From positions 1-31,608 of the IMG/VR virus record IMGVR_UViG_3300043410_001755: 31,608 bases of DNA. One strand, written 5' to 3'. Under the pieces are notes generated by a model, which worked only from the letters and a program-made list of their open reading frames with translations, searched no databases and had not been told where the DNA came from. The DNA is from a virus. Below, one piece after another: positions 14,871 to 24,016 of the stretch; the first letter of the stretch is position 1; each line of letters starts with the position of its first letter. The position numbers and the translations under genes were made by a program.

Positions 14871-15395
14871 ATGAGCACACCTTACGCTTTATTCATAACA
14901 AGAAATGATATCATTAAGAACTCCCCATTGCAGGGAGCTATTGATGCAGATAAGTTATTACCTTTTGTAAGAACTGCACAAGACAAATATCTTTTAAATC
15001 TATTAGGTACAGTTTTGTTCTACTACTTACAAGCTCAAATTGAAGCTGGAACTCAAGGTAATTTAAGTTCATACTATCAGGTATTATTAAACGACCATAT
15101 TAAGAACACTTTGATATGGTACTCCTGCGTTGAATATATTCCATTCTCAGGGATTCAATTTAAAAGCGAGGGTGCAGTTAAGCATTTGTCAGATCAATCC
15201 GTAGCGCCAGGTAAAAACGAAATAGATTACCTTTTAAGTAAAGCTATGAACAACGCTGATTACTATGCGACTCGTTTACAAAACTATTGTATCGCTTATT
15301 CAGCACAATTACCACAATACTTACAATCAGTAGGTAACTTAACACAAATCTACCCAGATATGGCTAATGCTTATTTCGGTGGAATAAATCTATAA
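14871..15395 (+). CDS. Head-tail adaptor-like protein (DUF6712-like)
   Basis: The 174-aa all-helical protein starts with FITRNDIIKNSPLQGAIDAD and KLLPFVRTAQDKYLLNLLGT, the signature of a family in Bacteroidetes phages placed directly after the portal. It has the size and helix content of gp6/gp15-type adaptors that bind under the portal ring. Bases around 14921-14940 and 15116-15150 use richer codons. It starts seven bases after the portal stop, fitting its connector role. Confidence 0.65.
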   Translation: MSTPYALFITRNDIIKNSPLQGAIDADKLLPFVRTAQDKYLLNLLGTVLFYYLQAQIEAGTQGNLSSYYQVLLNDHIKNTLIWYSCVEYIPFSGIQFKSEGAVKHLSDQSVAPGKNEIDYLLSKAMNNADYYATRLQNYCIAYSAQLPQYLQSVGNLTQIYPDMANAYFGGINL

Positions 15396-15403
15396 GAAAT
15401 TAT

Positions 15404-15931
15404 ATGGCAAATAACATAGTTAATAATACAGGTCAGAACTATTCATTATACTACAATGTATTGGATTTTTTTGGAACAATAATGCAAAATCACCCATCAA
15501 TTGGACAGGTGTCTCAAGGGGATTTGTATGGTATTGATGATAAAGAATTTCCAATTTATCCATTAGGAAATATCCTAATAACAAATGTAGGATTCTCAAT
15601 AAATGAAACAATATTAACTTGCCAATTAACAATAGCTGATAAAGTTAAGTTAAAGAATAATGAATCATCTGGCTCTTATAATCAAATGAGTGTTCCATAC
15701 TATGATGTTGATGATACTGTTGATATTCACTCTAATACATTGAGTATTCTGAACGATTTAACTGCATTTTTACAAAGAGGAGTACAAGGATTTGAAATAA
15801 ACGATAGAATAGATTGTGTTCCTTTTAAAGATACATTTGATAATGGATTAGCAGGATGGGTAGCAACATTTGATTTAACATCACATAATGATAGAAATCG
15901 TTGTTTGTTTGACCTATATCCTCAATCATAA
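15404..15931 (+). CDS. Putative neck/tail terminator protein
   Basis: The 175-aa protein has an N-terminal helix with NYSLYYNVLDFFGTIMQNHP, a central strand region (FPIYPLGNILITNVGFSINE), helix DIHSNTLSILNDLTAFLQRG and a final strand AGWVATFDLTSH. This pattern (short helix, beta sheet ending in W-x-A/S-T-F-D) is seen in small neck or tail terminator proteins encoded between adaptor and tail completion genes. Its stop overlaps the next start by one base (TAATG). Assignment is by position and fold impression. Confidence 0.55.
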   Translation: MANNIVNNTGQNYSLYYNVLDFFGTIMQNHPSIGQVSQGDLYGIDDKEFPIYPLGNILITNVGFSINETILTCQLTIADKVKLKNNESSGSYNQMSVPYYDVDDTVDIHSNTLSILNDLTAFLQRGVQGFEINDRIDCVPFKDTFDNGLAGWVATFDLTSHNDRNRCLFDLYPQS

Positions 15932-16290
15932 TGGCAGTTAGAAAAAGATTCGCTACACTTAATGATGTTGCTAAAACTTGGGAAAGTTTAGCAAAAGCTG
16001 CATCTCCGTTCAAAACAGGAACGATGAGAAGTAGTTTGAATGTCATACCTAGTATGGGTAGTAAGAAAAATGCCATTTTAACTCTAAAAGCAGTTTATTA
16101 TACAATATTTTGGCAAGACCCTGCTGGCCCTAGAAGTAGAACTAAACACCGAAAAGAATTTAATTTTACTAATAAAACTGCTGATTCACCTGAAGTTAAA
16201 AAGATGGTTTTATCTTATACAGCTGGAATAGCAGAGGAAAAAGTGGATGCTTTCTTTAATAGATTGAAAAAAATATATAATAAGAAATAA
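15931..16290 (+). CDS. HK97 gp10-like tail completion protein
   Basis: A 119-aa basic protein. AASPFKTGTMRSSLNVIPSM near the N-terminus is the typical 'P-x-x-T-G-x-(L/M)-x-(S/N)' element of HK97 gp10-like tail completion or neck proteins. A central AVYYTIFWQDPAGPRSRTKH and a C-terminal helix EKVDAFFNRLKKIYN follow. It begins on the stop codon of the previous gene. It would join the head connector to the tail tube. The next gene starts after a 54-base gap with a small hairpin and a GTTATAGTA motif. Confidence 0.65.
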   Translation: MAVRKRFATLNDVAKTWESLAKAASPFKTGTMRSSLNVIPSMGSKKNAILTLKAVYYTIFWQDPAGPRSRTKHRKEFNFTNKTADSPEVKKMVLSYTAGIAEEKVDAFFNRLKKIYNKK

Positions 16291-16319
16291 ACCCATCAAA
16301 TAAAAACCCTACGATTTGG

Positions 16320-16328
16320 GTTATAGTA
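16320..16328 (+). promoter_or_regulatory. GTTATAGTA motif upstream of tail-tip genes
   Basis: Third exact copy of the motif, 25 bases before the ATG at 16345. It overlaps the 3' arm of a 5-bp hairpin, AACCC (16305-16309) with GGGTT (16318-16322). The 54-base gap is one of the few spaces in the late region, supporting a regulatory role. Confidence 0.35.
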
Positions 16329-16344
16329 TAAAGTGAATTAGAAT

Positions 16345-17505
16345 ATGTCTTTAACCTTAACACAAACACCGGCATCAGCTTCTTTGGCACAATCACCAAT
16401 AGCTTTTACTGTTGTTTCCAGTACGGATACAACAAATGCTGGATTTCAATACATAGGCGAGTTATATTATTGGAGTGGTAATGTTGCTGATAGTGGAAGT
16501 GCTAAATATACATTAACTAAATACCCAAACACACTAGGATATGGTATTTTTGATGTATCTAAAATTGTCAATTCTACTTTAACAGATCCTGCAATTGCAA
16601 ATACATCAAATGTAAAATATTTTAAAGTTGTATTTGGAACTCAATGGATTTCAGGTAGTTCTTATACGACGGGTTCTACGCATACCGATTCTGGTGTTTA
16701 TAAAGCATTAGATGGATATGCGATATTCCAAGAATCAATAAATCAATCACTACAATCTAAAACTCCATTTTACCCAATTTTAACCGATGGGCCTGTAACT
16801 CAATCTTTTTTTATTGAGAACATAGGTAGTGGTAGTGTATATGCAGGAAATTTAGGAACAACACAACCAAATAAAATTATATATTCTGGCTCTAATGGAA
16901 ATGGAACATATTCTATAAGTTCAACTGCTGCTACATCAGGTCAGATTGGACACTTTCCACAATATCCATCACAAACAGGATTTCCATTATCAACGACTGG
17001 ATTATTATGGTATACAGTTCAACCATATAATAATTCAACTCCATTAGGAAATCCTATTAGATTTGAATTTGAATGTATCCAAAAATATCCTAATGTTAGA
17101 ATTGCATGGAAAAATAGATTTGGACAATTTGATTTCTTAAACTGCTATGGTGCTTCTCAAACAGGATTTAATACTGCAAGATCAACTTATCAACCACAAA
17201 TTGGTAGTTGGGAAGGAACATCATTGAGTTATGAAAATTATAATACGCAATTACAAACTTATGTAGTAAATGCTAAACAAACATTATTGGTTAATACACA
17301 ATGGTTATCACAGGATTATAATGATATAATTAAACAATTATTATCTTCTGATGAAATTTATTGGTATTATAATGAACCTAATGTTGAAATTAGACCTATT
17401 ACAATAAATGTTAATTCGTTTACATTTAAAACGCATGTTGTAGATAAAACAATCCAATACTCATTCACATTTGATTGGGGACAAGGATATAAACTATTAA
17501 TTTAA
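16345..17505 (+). CDS. Putative tail-tip/baseplate structural protein
   Basis: The 386-aa protein has Ig-like beta repeats at the N-terminus (SLTLTQTPASASLAQSPIAF, YIGELYYWSG), then YPNTLGYGIFDVSKIVN and a Gly/Ser-rich central segment. A conserved-looking element IRFEFECIQKYPNVRIAWKN then RFGQFDFLNCYGA follows, as in tail proteins of Bacteroidetes phages. The C-terminal part has WLSQDYNDIIKQLLSSDEIYW, suggesting a globular helical/beta end. It ends in a short gap and the next gene starts one base on. A distal tail or tip component is the best reading. Confidence 0.6.
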   Translation: MSLTLTQTPASASLAQSPIAFTVVSSTDTTNAGFQYIGELYYWSGNVADSGSAKYTLTKYPNTLGYGIFDVSKIVNSTLTDPAIANTSNVKYFKVVFGTQWISGSSYTTGSTHTDSGVYKALDGYAIFQESINQSLQSKTPFYPILTDGPVTQSFFIENIGSGSVYAGNLGTTQPNKIIYSGSNGNGTYSISSTAATSGQIGHFPQYPSQTGFPLSTTGLLWYTVQPYNNSTPLGNPIRFEFECIQKYPNVRIAWKNRFGQFDFLNCYGASQTGFNTARSTYQPQIGSWEGTSLSYENYNTQLQTYVVNAKQTLLVNTQWLSQDYNDIIKQLLSSDEIYWYYNEPNVEIRPITINVNSFTFKTHVVDKTIQYSFTFDWGQGYKLLI

Positions 17506-17506
17506 G

Positions 17507-19435
17507 ATGAGTGTTACGAGTACCAACCTAATAAACTATAAATTAGTAGCATCTGGCTCTATTTTAGATGTTTTTAGAGATGAGGATATTTTAGTATCCG
17601 ATAATATAACTGGTCTATTTGATATAGGTTCTTTACCTGTTGATTTTAGTAGAACTATTATATTACCTGGTACTAAAAAGAATAATGCTTTCTTTGAGCA
17701 TGTTTATGATATATCAGTTGATAATCCTTACTTATTTTCTACCAATACTAAAGTTCCTGCTTATTTAGATTTTGATGGTATCTATTTAGTTAGTGGATAT
17801 ATTCAATTAAATAAGGTAAATATTTTAGAGGATATAGGTATTGAATCATATGAAGTAAGTTTATTTGGTGCTGTATCATCATTTGCTAGAGATATTAATA
17901 GATATTTTTTAACTGATTTAGATTCATTAGCAGAATATAATCACACTGCTTCAATCTCAAATATATCTGCAAGTTGGCATGGTAATTTACACAATGGTGA
18001 TATAGTTTATCCATTAGCTGATTATGGTACTGGAATTGCATTTACTCCTGAAAATGATTATAATGGAATTGATTCAGCAGGAGGAGCTTTAAATGTACAA
18101 AACTTTAAACCAGCAATTAGAGTTAAAAAAGTATGGGATGCAGTATTTCAAAAATTTGGATATACATACACAGGATCATTTTTTGATGAAGGATGGTTAG
18201 ATGATGTATATTTAGTTTGTAATAATGCATTAAAATATCCAGAGTTTACTAATATTGATTTAGAAACTTATGGACAAATAAAAATTGCTCCATTTAGTGG
18301 AAGCAATCAAACTGATTTTAATTTACCAGTTAATACAATTACTCAATTACCTTGGTATAATGTACTAAACGACCCACAGGCATTCATTGGATTTAATAGT
18401 TCTTATACATTACCTGTATCATCATCATTAACTGGAATTTTAAATTTGAATGTTAATGTTAGTGGATCTCATTTAGGAGCACCACAATTAGAATTACATT
18501 ATTGGGAAACGGGATCATCTCCTGGTGTAACTTATAATGTATTACCTATAATAAGTAATTTCTTTTCAGCATCGTTTACTGCTCAATATGCAGCAGGTAA
18601 TACGGCTGTAAATGAAACATATCAAGTTGCAACTGAATTTAGAACATCTACTTTGAATCCAGGTACTTATTATTTTGGATTAAAGTGGTCAAATCAATTT
18701 AGTGCACCATATAATGATATTAAACTTAAATTAGACCCTAACGGAACACCAAAATCATATCTACAAATTAAATCAGTAGATAATGCGGCAGATAGAAGAA
18801 TTATGGATATTCCTTCTAATATGCCTTATGGAACTGCTGGTATTAAATTAGTTGATTTCATTAAAGGAATACAAAAGAAATTTAATTTAGTAATATATCC
18901 AAATAAAACTAAACCTACTGAATTTATTGTTGAAACATTTAATAATTGGTATAAAAGAGGTGTAAGAAAAGATTTTAATAAATACATTAATTTAAACACC
19001 AATATATCAGTTGTTCCTGCAAATAATTTAGCAGTAAATAAATTAACATTTGGAGATACACTGGATCAAGATTATATATCACAACAATTCGCAAAAGGTC
19101 AGAATAGAAACTTTGGAACATCTTATTATATAGATACTGAAAATTTCTTCTCCCAAGGTGAATTAAAAGTTGAATCAGGTTTTGGAGTTTCACCATTAAC
19201 AAAAATACCTGGCACCGGTATATCAGGATCAGTTGGTGGATTTAATCCTCCACCTAGTTGTGCAAGATATTTATTTGGGCCAGCAATTGCGAGTGGATGG
19301 GTGAATTGGACAAATTGTGATGGTTCTTCAGGTCAATCATATGTTAATATGGGTAGTACATATTATGTAAATTGTGCTAAAATAGGAACAGTAACAGGAA
19401 TTGGACCAGTAGTTTATATAACTTCTTGTGGATAA
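17507..19435 (+). CDS. Large tail-tip protein, putative distal tail/baseplate hub
   Basis: The 642-aa protein begins with LVASGSILDVFRDEDILVSD, then LPVDFSRTIILPGTKKNNAF and FEHVYDISVDN, motifs of a tail protein found in many Bacteroidetes phages (the 'ILPGTKNNN-FF' core). Next comes a beta segment (KVPAYLDFDGIYLVSGYIQL). The middle has a domain with IRVKKVWDAVFQKFGYTYTG, and the C-terminal third has GIKLVDFIKGIQKKFNLVIY PNK and FIVETFNNWYKRG, resembling baseplate/hub modules. Cys are concentrated in the last 60 residues. It likely forms the tail tip with 16345 and 19446. Confidence 0.6.
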   Translation: MSVTSTNLINYKLVASGSILDVFRDEDILVSDNITGLFDIGSLPVDFSRTIILPGTKKNNAFFEHVYDISVDNPYLFSTNTKVPAYLDFDGIYLVSGYIQLNKVNILEDIGIESYEVSLFGAVSSFARDINRYFLTDLDSLAEYNHTASISNISASWHGNLHNGDIVYPLADYGTGIAFTPENDYNGIDSAGGALNVQNFKPAIRVKKVWDAVFQKFGYTYTGSFFDEGWLDDVYLVCNNALKYPEFTNIDLETYGQIKIAPFSGSNQTDFNLPVNTITQLPWYNVLNDPQAFIGFNSSYTLPVSSSLTGILNLNVNVSGSHLGAPQLELHYWETGSSPGVTYNVLPIISNFFSASFTAQYAAGNTAVNETYQVATEFRTSTLNPGTYYFGLKWSNQFSAPYNDIKLKLDPNGTPKSYLQIKSVDNAADRRIMDIPSNMPYGTAGIKLVDFIKGIQKKFNLVIYPNKTKPTEFIVETFNNWYKRGVRKDFNKYINLNTNISVVPANNLAVNKLTFGDTLDQDYISQQFAKGQNRNFGTSYYIDTENFFSQGELKVESGFGVSPLTKIPGTGISGSVGGFNPPPSCARYLFGPAIASGWVNWTNCDGSSGQSYVNMGSTYYVNCAKIGTVTGIGPVVYITSCG

Positions 19436-19445
19436 AAAATAGAAT

Positions 19446-21515
19446 ATGGCTCAGAATATACCAATTTACATACCGACTTATATTTCTTCAATCAATTTTG
19501 ATCCTGCAAGAGTATTACCACGTCTTTATTTCTATAATGGAACATTAGATTGTGCAAAATATTATATGACAGATTTGGATACTCCTAATGTGAGTACAAA
19601 TGAATTTCCTTATTTTGATCACTATAATACTCCTTCAGGTTCTCAATTTCCTACAACAAGTTCTCTTTCATTATTATTCAACAATGAAACACCTGTTTAT
19701 GGTTCTCAACCTGATGAAACACTTTATACAACATATTGGACAGATTATATAAATTTATTATACAATCCTAAAACAAGAATTATATATGCTGAAGCAATTA
19801 TTCCTTTATCAGAATATTTTGATTTAGAGTTAAATGATGTTGTCAATTGGAGAGGTAATTATTATCATTTAAGAGCAATCAATGATTATAATTTAAGAAC
19901 AGGAGAATGTAAATTACAATTATTAGGCCCAATTTTACCTAATGCAGTTACTCAAAATTTAGCAGGTTGTGGATTTAATTTTGAAGCTCCAACAATAACT
20001 ACAACCACATCAACTACATCAACAACTACGACAGCTGCTCCTACTACAACTACTACAAGTACGACTAGTACGACAACTACTGCTGCACCAACGACTACAA
20101 CAACAAGTACAACAACAACGGCAGCACCAACAACTACTACAACAAGTACTACAAGTACGACAACAAGTACAACGAGTACGACAACAAGTACGACTACTAC
20201 AACGGCAGCTCCTACTACGACTACTACAAGTACAACGAGTACAACTAGTACAACTACTGCAGCTCCTACTACTACTACAACAACTACTTTGGAAAGTAGA
20301 TTTTTTAGAGTAGAATATACTTCATCTTTACCAGAAAGTATGAGTGTATTAACTTATTTAAGTACAGCTACTGACCTTTATGCATATAGAAATAAAGGAT
20401 GGCAAAATACTGGTTATATATCAGGTATGAGTAGTTATCAGTTAATACCAACTAATTCAGTTGTTGTTGTATCGGGAAGTAAAACAATGAGTAATAATGG
20501 ATCATTCTCAATTGAATCATTAACTCAAAATCCAATTACAGGATCATCTTTACCTTTTGATGTAATAGTAAAAGACAAGTATGATAATTTTAATACAATA
20601 TCTCAATCTTATTTTGGATTAAATGAATTTAATACAGATGGAGTTAGAAGTGCTGCTGTAATAAATGGATATTATAGTGCTTCAGCTTGGTTGAGTGTAA
20701 CAAGAAGTATTGAATATAAACCAACTGATAATAAAAATTTAGTTTTATGGAATGTTAGTGGAAGTAATGGTTATGCATCTTATGATTTAGCTAGAAGTGC
20801 ATTTGATTCTGCTACTGGAAGTTATTCAACTGCTTTTGCGGTTGGTATTCAACCAATATCACAATCAATGATGCAAAAAGGTTGGAAGAGAGTACCTGCA
20901 TATGATACATCTAGTTACACAAATAGATTTACTGCAAATATTGCAGCTAATAGATTCTATATTGGAGATTTTGGTGGATATAAAACTATTGTAAGATTTG
21001 AAACTGATACATTTAATACATCATCAAATGTTTGGGTTCAAAGATTGGATACTAAAATACCATTCCCAATACAAAGAAAAGGTACAGGTAATTTATTTGG
21101 AGACCAAATTGGTGTAGATTCTAATTTTAAAGCTTGTAATCTTGAAGGTACTGCATCTGGATTTATTTATTATAATCAATCTTCTGCATCATTTTATACA
21201 GGTATAACTGCAGATGGATTCTATGGTTCAACAATTGCTAATACAATGCAATTGCAAGGAACTATACCATATCAAGATTATTATCTTAATGATATATGGA
21301 TTCCAACTATAACTGGAACACAATATACACTTTACTTAAATTCTCAAAATCCAAATTGGCTTGAAACACAACAAGGAAATTTAAATGTTTTAAATGATAA
21401 TTTACCGGAATCTCCTTATATAACTTTTGCAATGAGTAGAACTACTGGAACTGCTACAAATGGTACGACAGTAATACCTTCATATGACAATTGTTGTTCA
21501 TCATCTTGTCCATAA
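19446..21515 (+). CDS. Tail-tip protein with long Thr-rich mucin-like linker
   Basis: The 689-aa protein has three parts. Residues 1-180 include YWTDYINLLYNPKTRIIYAE, EYFDLELNDVVNWRGNYYHL and RTGECKLQLLGPI, a tail module often found joined to the type of protein at 17507. Residues ~181-281 are almost only Thr and Ser with five AAP interruptions, a mucin-like linker of ~100 residues. Residues ~282-689 form a large beta-rich domain with many aromatic strands, probably host-binding. The Thr linker is a candidate for O-glycosylation by the enzymes at 22524-24882. The next gene carries the same linker type. Confidence 0.7.
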   Translation: MAQNIPIYIPTYISSINFDPARVLPRLYFYNGTLDCAKYYMTDLDTPNVSTNEFPYFDHYNTPSGSQFPTTSSLSLLFNNETPVYGSQPDETLYTTYWTDYINLLYNPKTRIIYAEAIIPLSEYFDLELNDVVNWRGNYYHLRAINDYNLRTGECKLQLLGPILPNAVTQNLAGCGFNFEAPTITTTTSTTSTTTTAAPTTTTTSTTSTTTTAAPTTTTTSTTTTAAPTTTTTSTTSTTTSTTSTTTSTTTTTAAPTTTTTSTTSTTSTTTAAPTTTTTTTLESRFFRVEYTSSLPESMSVLTYLSTATDLYAYRNKGWQNTGYISGMSSYQLIPTNSVVVVSGSKTMSNNGSFSIESLTQNPITGSSLPFDVIVKDKYDNFNTISQSYFGLNEFNTDGVRSAAVINGYYSASAWLSVTRSIEYKPTDNKNLVLWNVSGSNGYASYDLARSAFDSATGSYSTAFAVGIQPISQSMMQKGWKRVPAYDTSSYTNRFTANIAANRFYIGDFGGYKTIVRFETDTFNTSSNVWVQRLDTKIPFPIQRKGTGNLFGDQIGVDSNFKACNLEGTASGFIYYNQSSASFYTGITADGFYGSTIANTMQLQGTIPYQDYYLNDIWIPTITGTQYTLYLNSQNPNWLETQQGNLNVLNDNLPESPYITFAMSRTTGTATNGTTVIPSYDNCCSSSCP
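19990..20290 (+). repeat. Thr-codon repeat encoding TTTTTSTT...AAP linker
   Basis: About 300 bases of ACA/ACT/ACG codons with AGT/TCA Ser codons, broken five times by AAP codons (such as GCTGCTCCT and GCAGCACCA). Third positions are mixed and so the DNA is not an exact tandem repeat, which limits slippage while keeping the amino acid sequence. Shorter versions occur at 21793-21882 and 22249-22305. Confidence 0.85.
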
Positions 21516-21540
21516 AAAATATATATTTAATAGTAATAGC

Positions 21541-22503
21541 ATGGCAAATATAAATAAACAAATAACATTAACTGAAAAAGGTGGGGCAGCCGGCCCTTAC
21601 TTTGATGTCTATTATTCAACGGATTGTAGCACATATACAATTTCTTCGGATGGTAGTAATGTTTATTTGCCATCAATCGGTTCAAATGTAATTGTTACTG
21701 TTCCAGATACTTCAATATGTATAAAATTAGTAAATAAAAGTAATGTAGATATTTGTAAAGATAATTCTGTAATATCAGGGTCAAATCCATTTACAACAAC
21801 TACTACAACTACTGCATCACCGACAACAACGACAACATCTACAACTACTGTAGCTCCTACAACTACTACTACAACAATAGCATGTTATAGTTGTGGAGAT
21901 GGTAATATAAGATTTGAAACTTCTTCAACATCTAATGGTTCTTATCCAACAAAAGATGTTTGTTCAACTTCAAATCAATGTGGTACTTTTGTATATGATG
22001 CAATTGATAGACCAAATAGATTTAATCTTTATGATTCATCTGGATTAATTGGTACATCTGGATGGGTTGGATATGCTTCATATGCAGGCCCTTGGGGTTC
22101 TTCATTAAGTGTAACACCAAACGGATCATTTACATATCAATTTAATTCTACATCAGGAAGATATGTGTTAGTTGAATATGGTAATGCGGATCCACTTAAT
22201 CCAATATCAGATGCGGCAGATTGGTCATTAACTTGTGGAACTTGTCCAACAACTACTACAACTACTACGACTAGTACAACTACAACTACAACTACTGCAG
22301 CTCCTACTTGTTATATTTGGGAATCAACAACTTGTCCTGGTACTGCTGGTTGTGAAGTTCAATATTTAAATTGTGCAGGTACACCTGTAACACAAAGTGT
22401 TCCGTACCAACAATCAACTGGTCAATTCTGCGCAAGTATAGCTGAAACACCAAGAGTAACAAAAGGAATATTCACACTTTCACAGGGTAGTGCATGTTCA
22501 TAA
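21541..22503 (+). CDS. Tail-associated protein with two mucin-like linkers
   Basis: I start at ATG 21541 (320 aa); the frame opens earlier but overlaps the previous gene, and MANINKQITLTEK is a natural start. Residues ~1-80 form a beta-sandwich with Cys (VYYSTDCSTYTISSDGSNVY then TSICIKLVNKSN). Then comes a Thr linker (~85-114), a Cys-rich module (ACYSCGDGNIRFETSSTSNG ... WSLTCGTCP), a second Thr linker (~236-256) and a C-terminal Cys-rich module (CPGTAGCEVQYLNCAGTP). It looks like beads joined by glycosylatable strings, probably a tail-surface or adhesin protein. The glycosyltransferase-like gene follows. Confidence 0.7.
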   Translation: MANINKQITLTEKGGAAGPYFDVYYSTDCSTYTISSDGSNVYLPSIGSNVIVTVPDTSICIKLVNKSNVDICKDNSVISGSNPFTTTTTTTASPTTTTTSTTTVAPTTTTTTIACYSCGDGNIRFETSSTSNGSYPTKDVCSTSNQCGTFVYDAIDRPNRFNLYDSSGLIGTSGWVGYASYAGPWGSSLSVTPNGSFTYQFNSTSGRYVLVEYGNADPLNPISDAADWSLTCGTCPTTTTTTTTSTTTTTTTAAPTCYIWESTTCPGTAGCEVQYLNCAGTPVTQSVPYQQSTGQFCASIAETPRVTKGIFTLSQGSACS

Positions 22504-22523
22504 TATAGATTAAAAAATTAGTT

Positions 22524-23498
22524 ATGTTATTAAGACAATTAAGATTTTTATCAGCACAACCTGCTACACTTTATTATGCGTGGCAGGTAGAAGTAATGAT
22601 TAATAATTTTATGGAGATGGGAGTTAATCCTAATTCCATAGATATTGTATGTTGGAAACAAAATGGAATTATTCCTGAAGAATGGAGTAAATTAGCTAAT
22701 AATTATCCAGCACGATTTTTCTTTTATGATGATATAAGAGATACAAAACATTATATTTCATCAATTAGACCTAATATTCTTAAACAACATTTTGCTGAAC
22801 ATTCTTATTTAAAGAATGATGCAATCTTTTATCATGATTCAGACATTTTATTCACAAAACCAATTAATGAATGGATTACCGATGAAATGATTGCTGATTA
22901 TAAATGGTATGGTTCAGATACTCGTTGGTATATTGCACATTCTTATATAAAATCAAAAGGTCAAGATATAATAGATGAAATGTGTAAAATAATGGAATTA
23001 CCAGAATCTTTAATTGAAAAAAATGAACTTAATTCAATTGGTGCACAATATTTGATGAAAAATATAGATCATCATTTTTGGAATAGAGTTGAAACGGATT
23101 CAGAAAGATTATATAAAGAGATAACTGATTTAAATAATGAAAAAATTCAAATAGATAGACATACAATGCCTGAAGGTGAAGCTAGACAACCATATCATCC
23201 TTTACAAATATGGTGTGCAGATATGTGGGCAGTATTATGGGGTGCTTGGAGATTAGGATATGAAACAGTTTGTCATTCTAATTTTGAATTTAGTTGGGGG
23301 ACATCAACAGCTGATGAATATCATAAATTAAACATAATGCATAATGCAGGTGTTACATCATCAGGTGATTTATTTTATAAAGCTGAATTTATGAATGAAT
23401 TACCATATAATAAATCTTTACAAATTAGAGAAGAAACCGCTAGTTGGCACTATTGGGATTGGATACAAAAAACAGCAAAAAAATCAGTTTTAATATGA
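22524..23498 (+). CDS. Glycosyltransferase-like protein with DSD motif
   Basis: The 324-aa protein has an N-terminal Rossmann-like part (TLYYAWQVEVMINNFMEMGV, NSIDIVCWKQN) and a HDSDILF segment (104-110), a DxD motif as used by GT-A glycosyltransferases to hold metal and nucleotide sugar. Trp- and His-rich segments follow (QPYHPLQIWCADMWAVLWGA). The build recalls O-glycosyltransferases acting on proteins in eukaryotes and phage-encoded enzymes. It overlaps the next gene by four bases (ATGA). Position directly downstream of Thr-rich tail proteins suggests those as acceptors. Alternative: modification of host surface sugars. Family assignment is by eye. Confidence 0.6.
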   Translation: MLLRQLRFLSAQPATLYYAWQVEVMINNFMEMGVNPNSIDIVCWKQNGIIPEEWSKLANNYPARFFFYDDIRDTKHYISSIRPNILKQHFAEHSYLKNDAIFYHDSDILFTKPINEWITDEMIADYKWYGSDTRWYIAHSYIKSKGQDIIDEMCKIMELPESLIEKNELNSIGAQYLMKNIDHHFWNRVETDSERLYKEITDLNNEKIQIDRHTMPEGEARQPYHPLQIWCADMWAVLWGAWRLGYETVCHSNFEFSWGTSTADEYHKLNIMHNAGVTSSGDLFYKAEFMNELPYNKSLQIREETASWHYWDWIQKTAKKSVLI

Positions 23499-24016
23499 TT
23501 AAACATATAACATCAGAAAATCCTGCAGACCATTGGAGATTTTTAAATGTAAAAGATAAGATTGTAATGGATATGGGATGTTCATTTTGGGATTCAACTT
23601 GGAATGAAGATTGGTTAAGTTCATCAGAATATTTTGTTTCTAAAGGTGCTAAAAAAGTAATAGGATTTGATGCAGCTAAACATGATATTGATAGATATAA
23701 TGAATTATATCAGAATGATATTAGGTATGAAATATTTCACTTATATGTAAACGATAAATTAGGTTTAGAATTTATATTAAACAAATATAAACCTCAAGTA
23801 ATCAAATGCGACATAGAAGGAGCAGAAATAAATTTTGAAGATTTAAATTTAGATATTTTTGAAAATATTGAAGAAATGGCAATTGAATATCATAACGGCC
23901 CAACATTGGAAATGTGTAAAAAGTATTTACCAATTTGGGGATTTAAAAATATAGACATCTACCAATTACATGGTTTAGATTTAAATTCAGTAGGAGTATA
24001 TCACGCATGGAAATAA
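23495..24016 (+). CDS. FkbM-type SAM-dependent methyltransferase
   Basis: I place the start at ATG 23495 (173 aa), overlapping the previous stop as ATGA; the frame runs open further upstream but there it is inside 22524. A SAM-binding motif IVMDMGCSFWDSTWN lies at ~23-37, GAKKVIGFDAAKHD at ~51-64 with Asp59 as the ribose-binding acid, and IKCDIEGAEINFED at ~103-116 is the FkbM 'K-D-(V/I)-E-G-A-E' signature. Such enzymes methylate sugar hydroxyls. Between two sugar-enzyme-like genes it would cap or modify the glycan. It overlaps the next start by 10 bases. Confidence 0.75.
   Translation: MIKHITSENPADHWRFLNVKDKIVMDMGCSFWDSTWNEDWLSSSEYFVSKGAKKVIGFDAAKHDIDRYNELYQNDIRYEIFHLYVNDKLGLEFILNKYKPQVIKCDIEGAEINFEDLNLDIFENIEEMAIEYHNGPTLEMCKKYLPIWGFKNIDIYQLHGLDLNSVGVYHAWK

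Noticed and set aside
19990-20290. CRISPR-like array or tandem repeat
   Set aside because: The repeat follows codon triplets in frame and encodes Thr/Ser/Ala/Pro with varying third positions; there are no constant repeats with unique spacers.
21484-21540. Start at 21484 for the 21541 gene
   Set aside because: Overlaps the end of the previous gene and lacks similarity; ATG 21541 fits.
23444-23494. Start at 23444 for the methyltransferase
   Set aside because: Inside the glycosyltransferase-like gene; the ATGA overlap at 23495 is the usual coupling.
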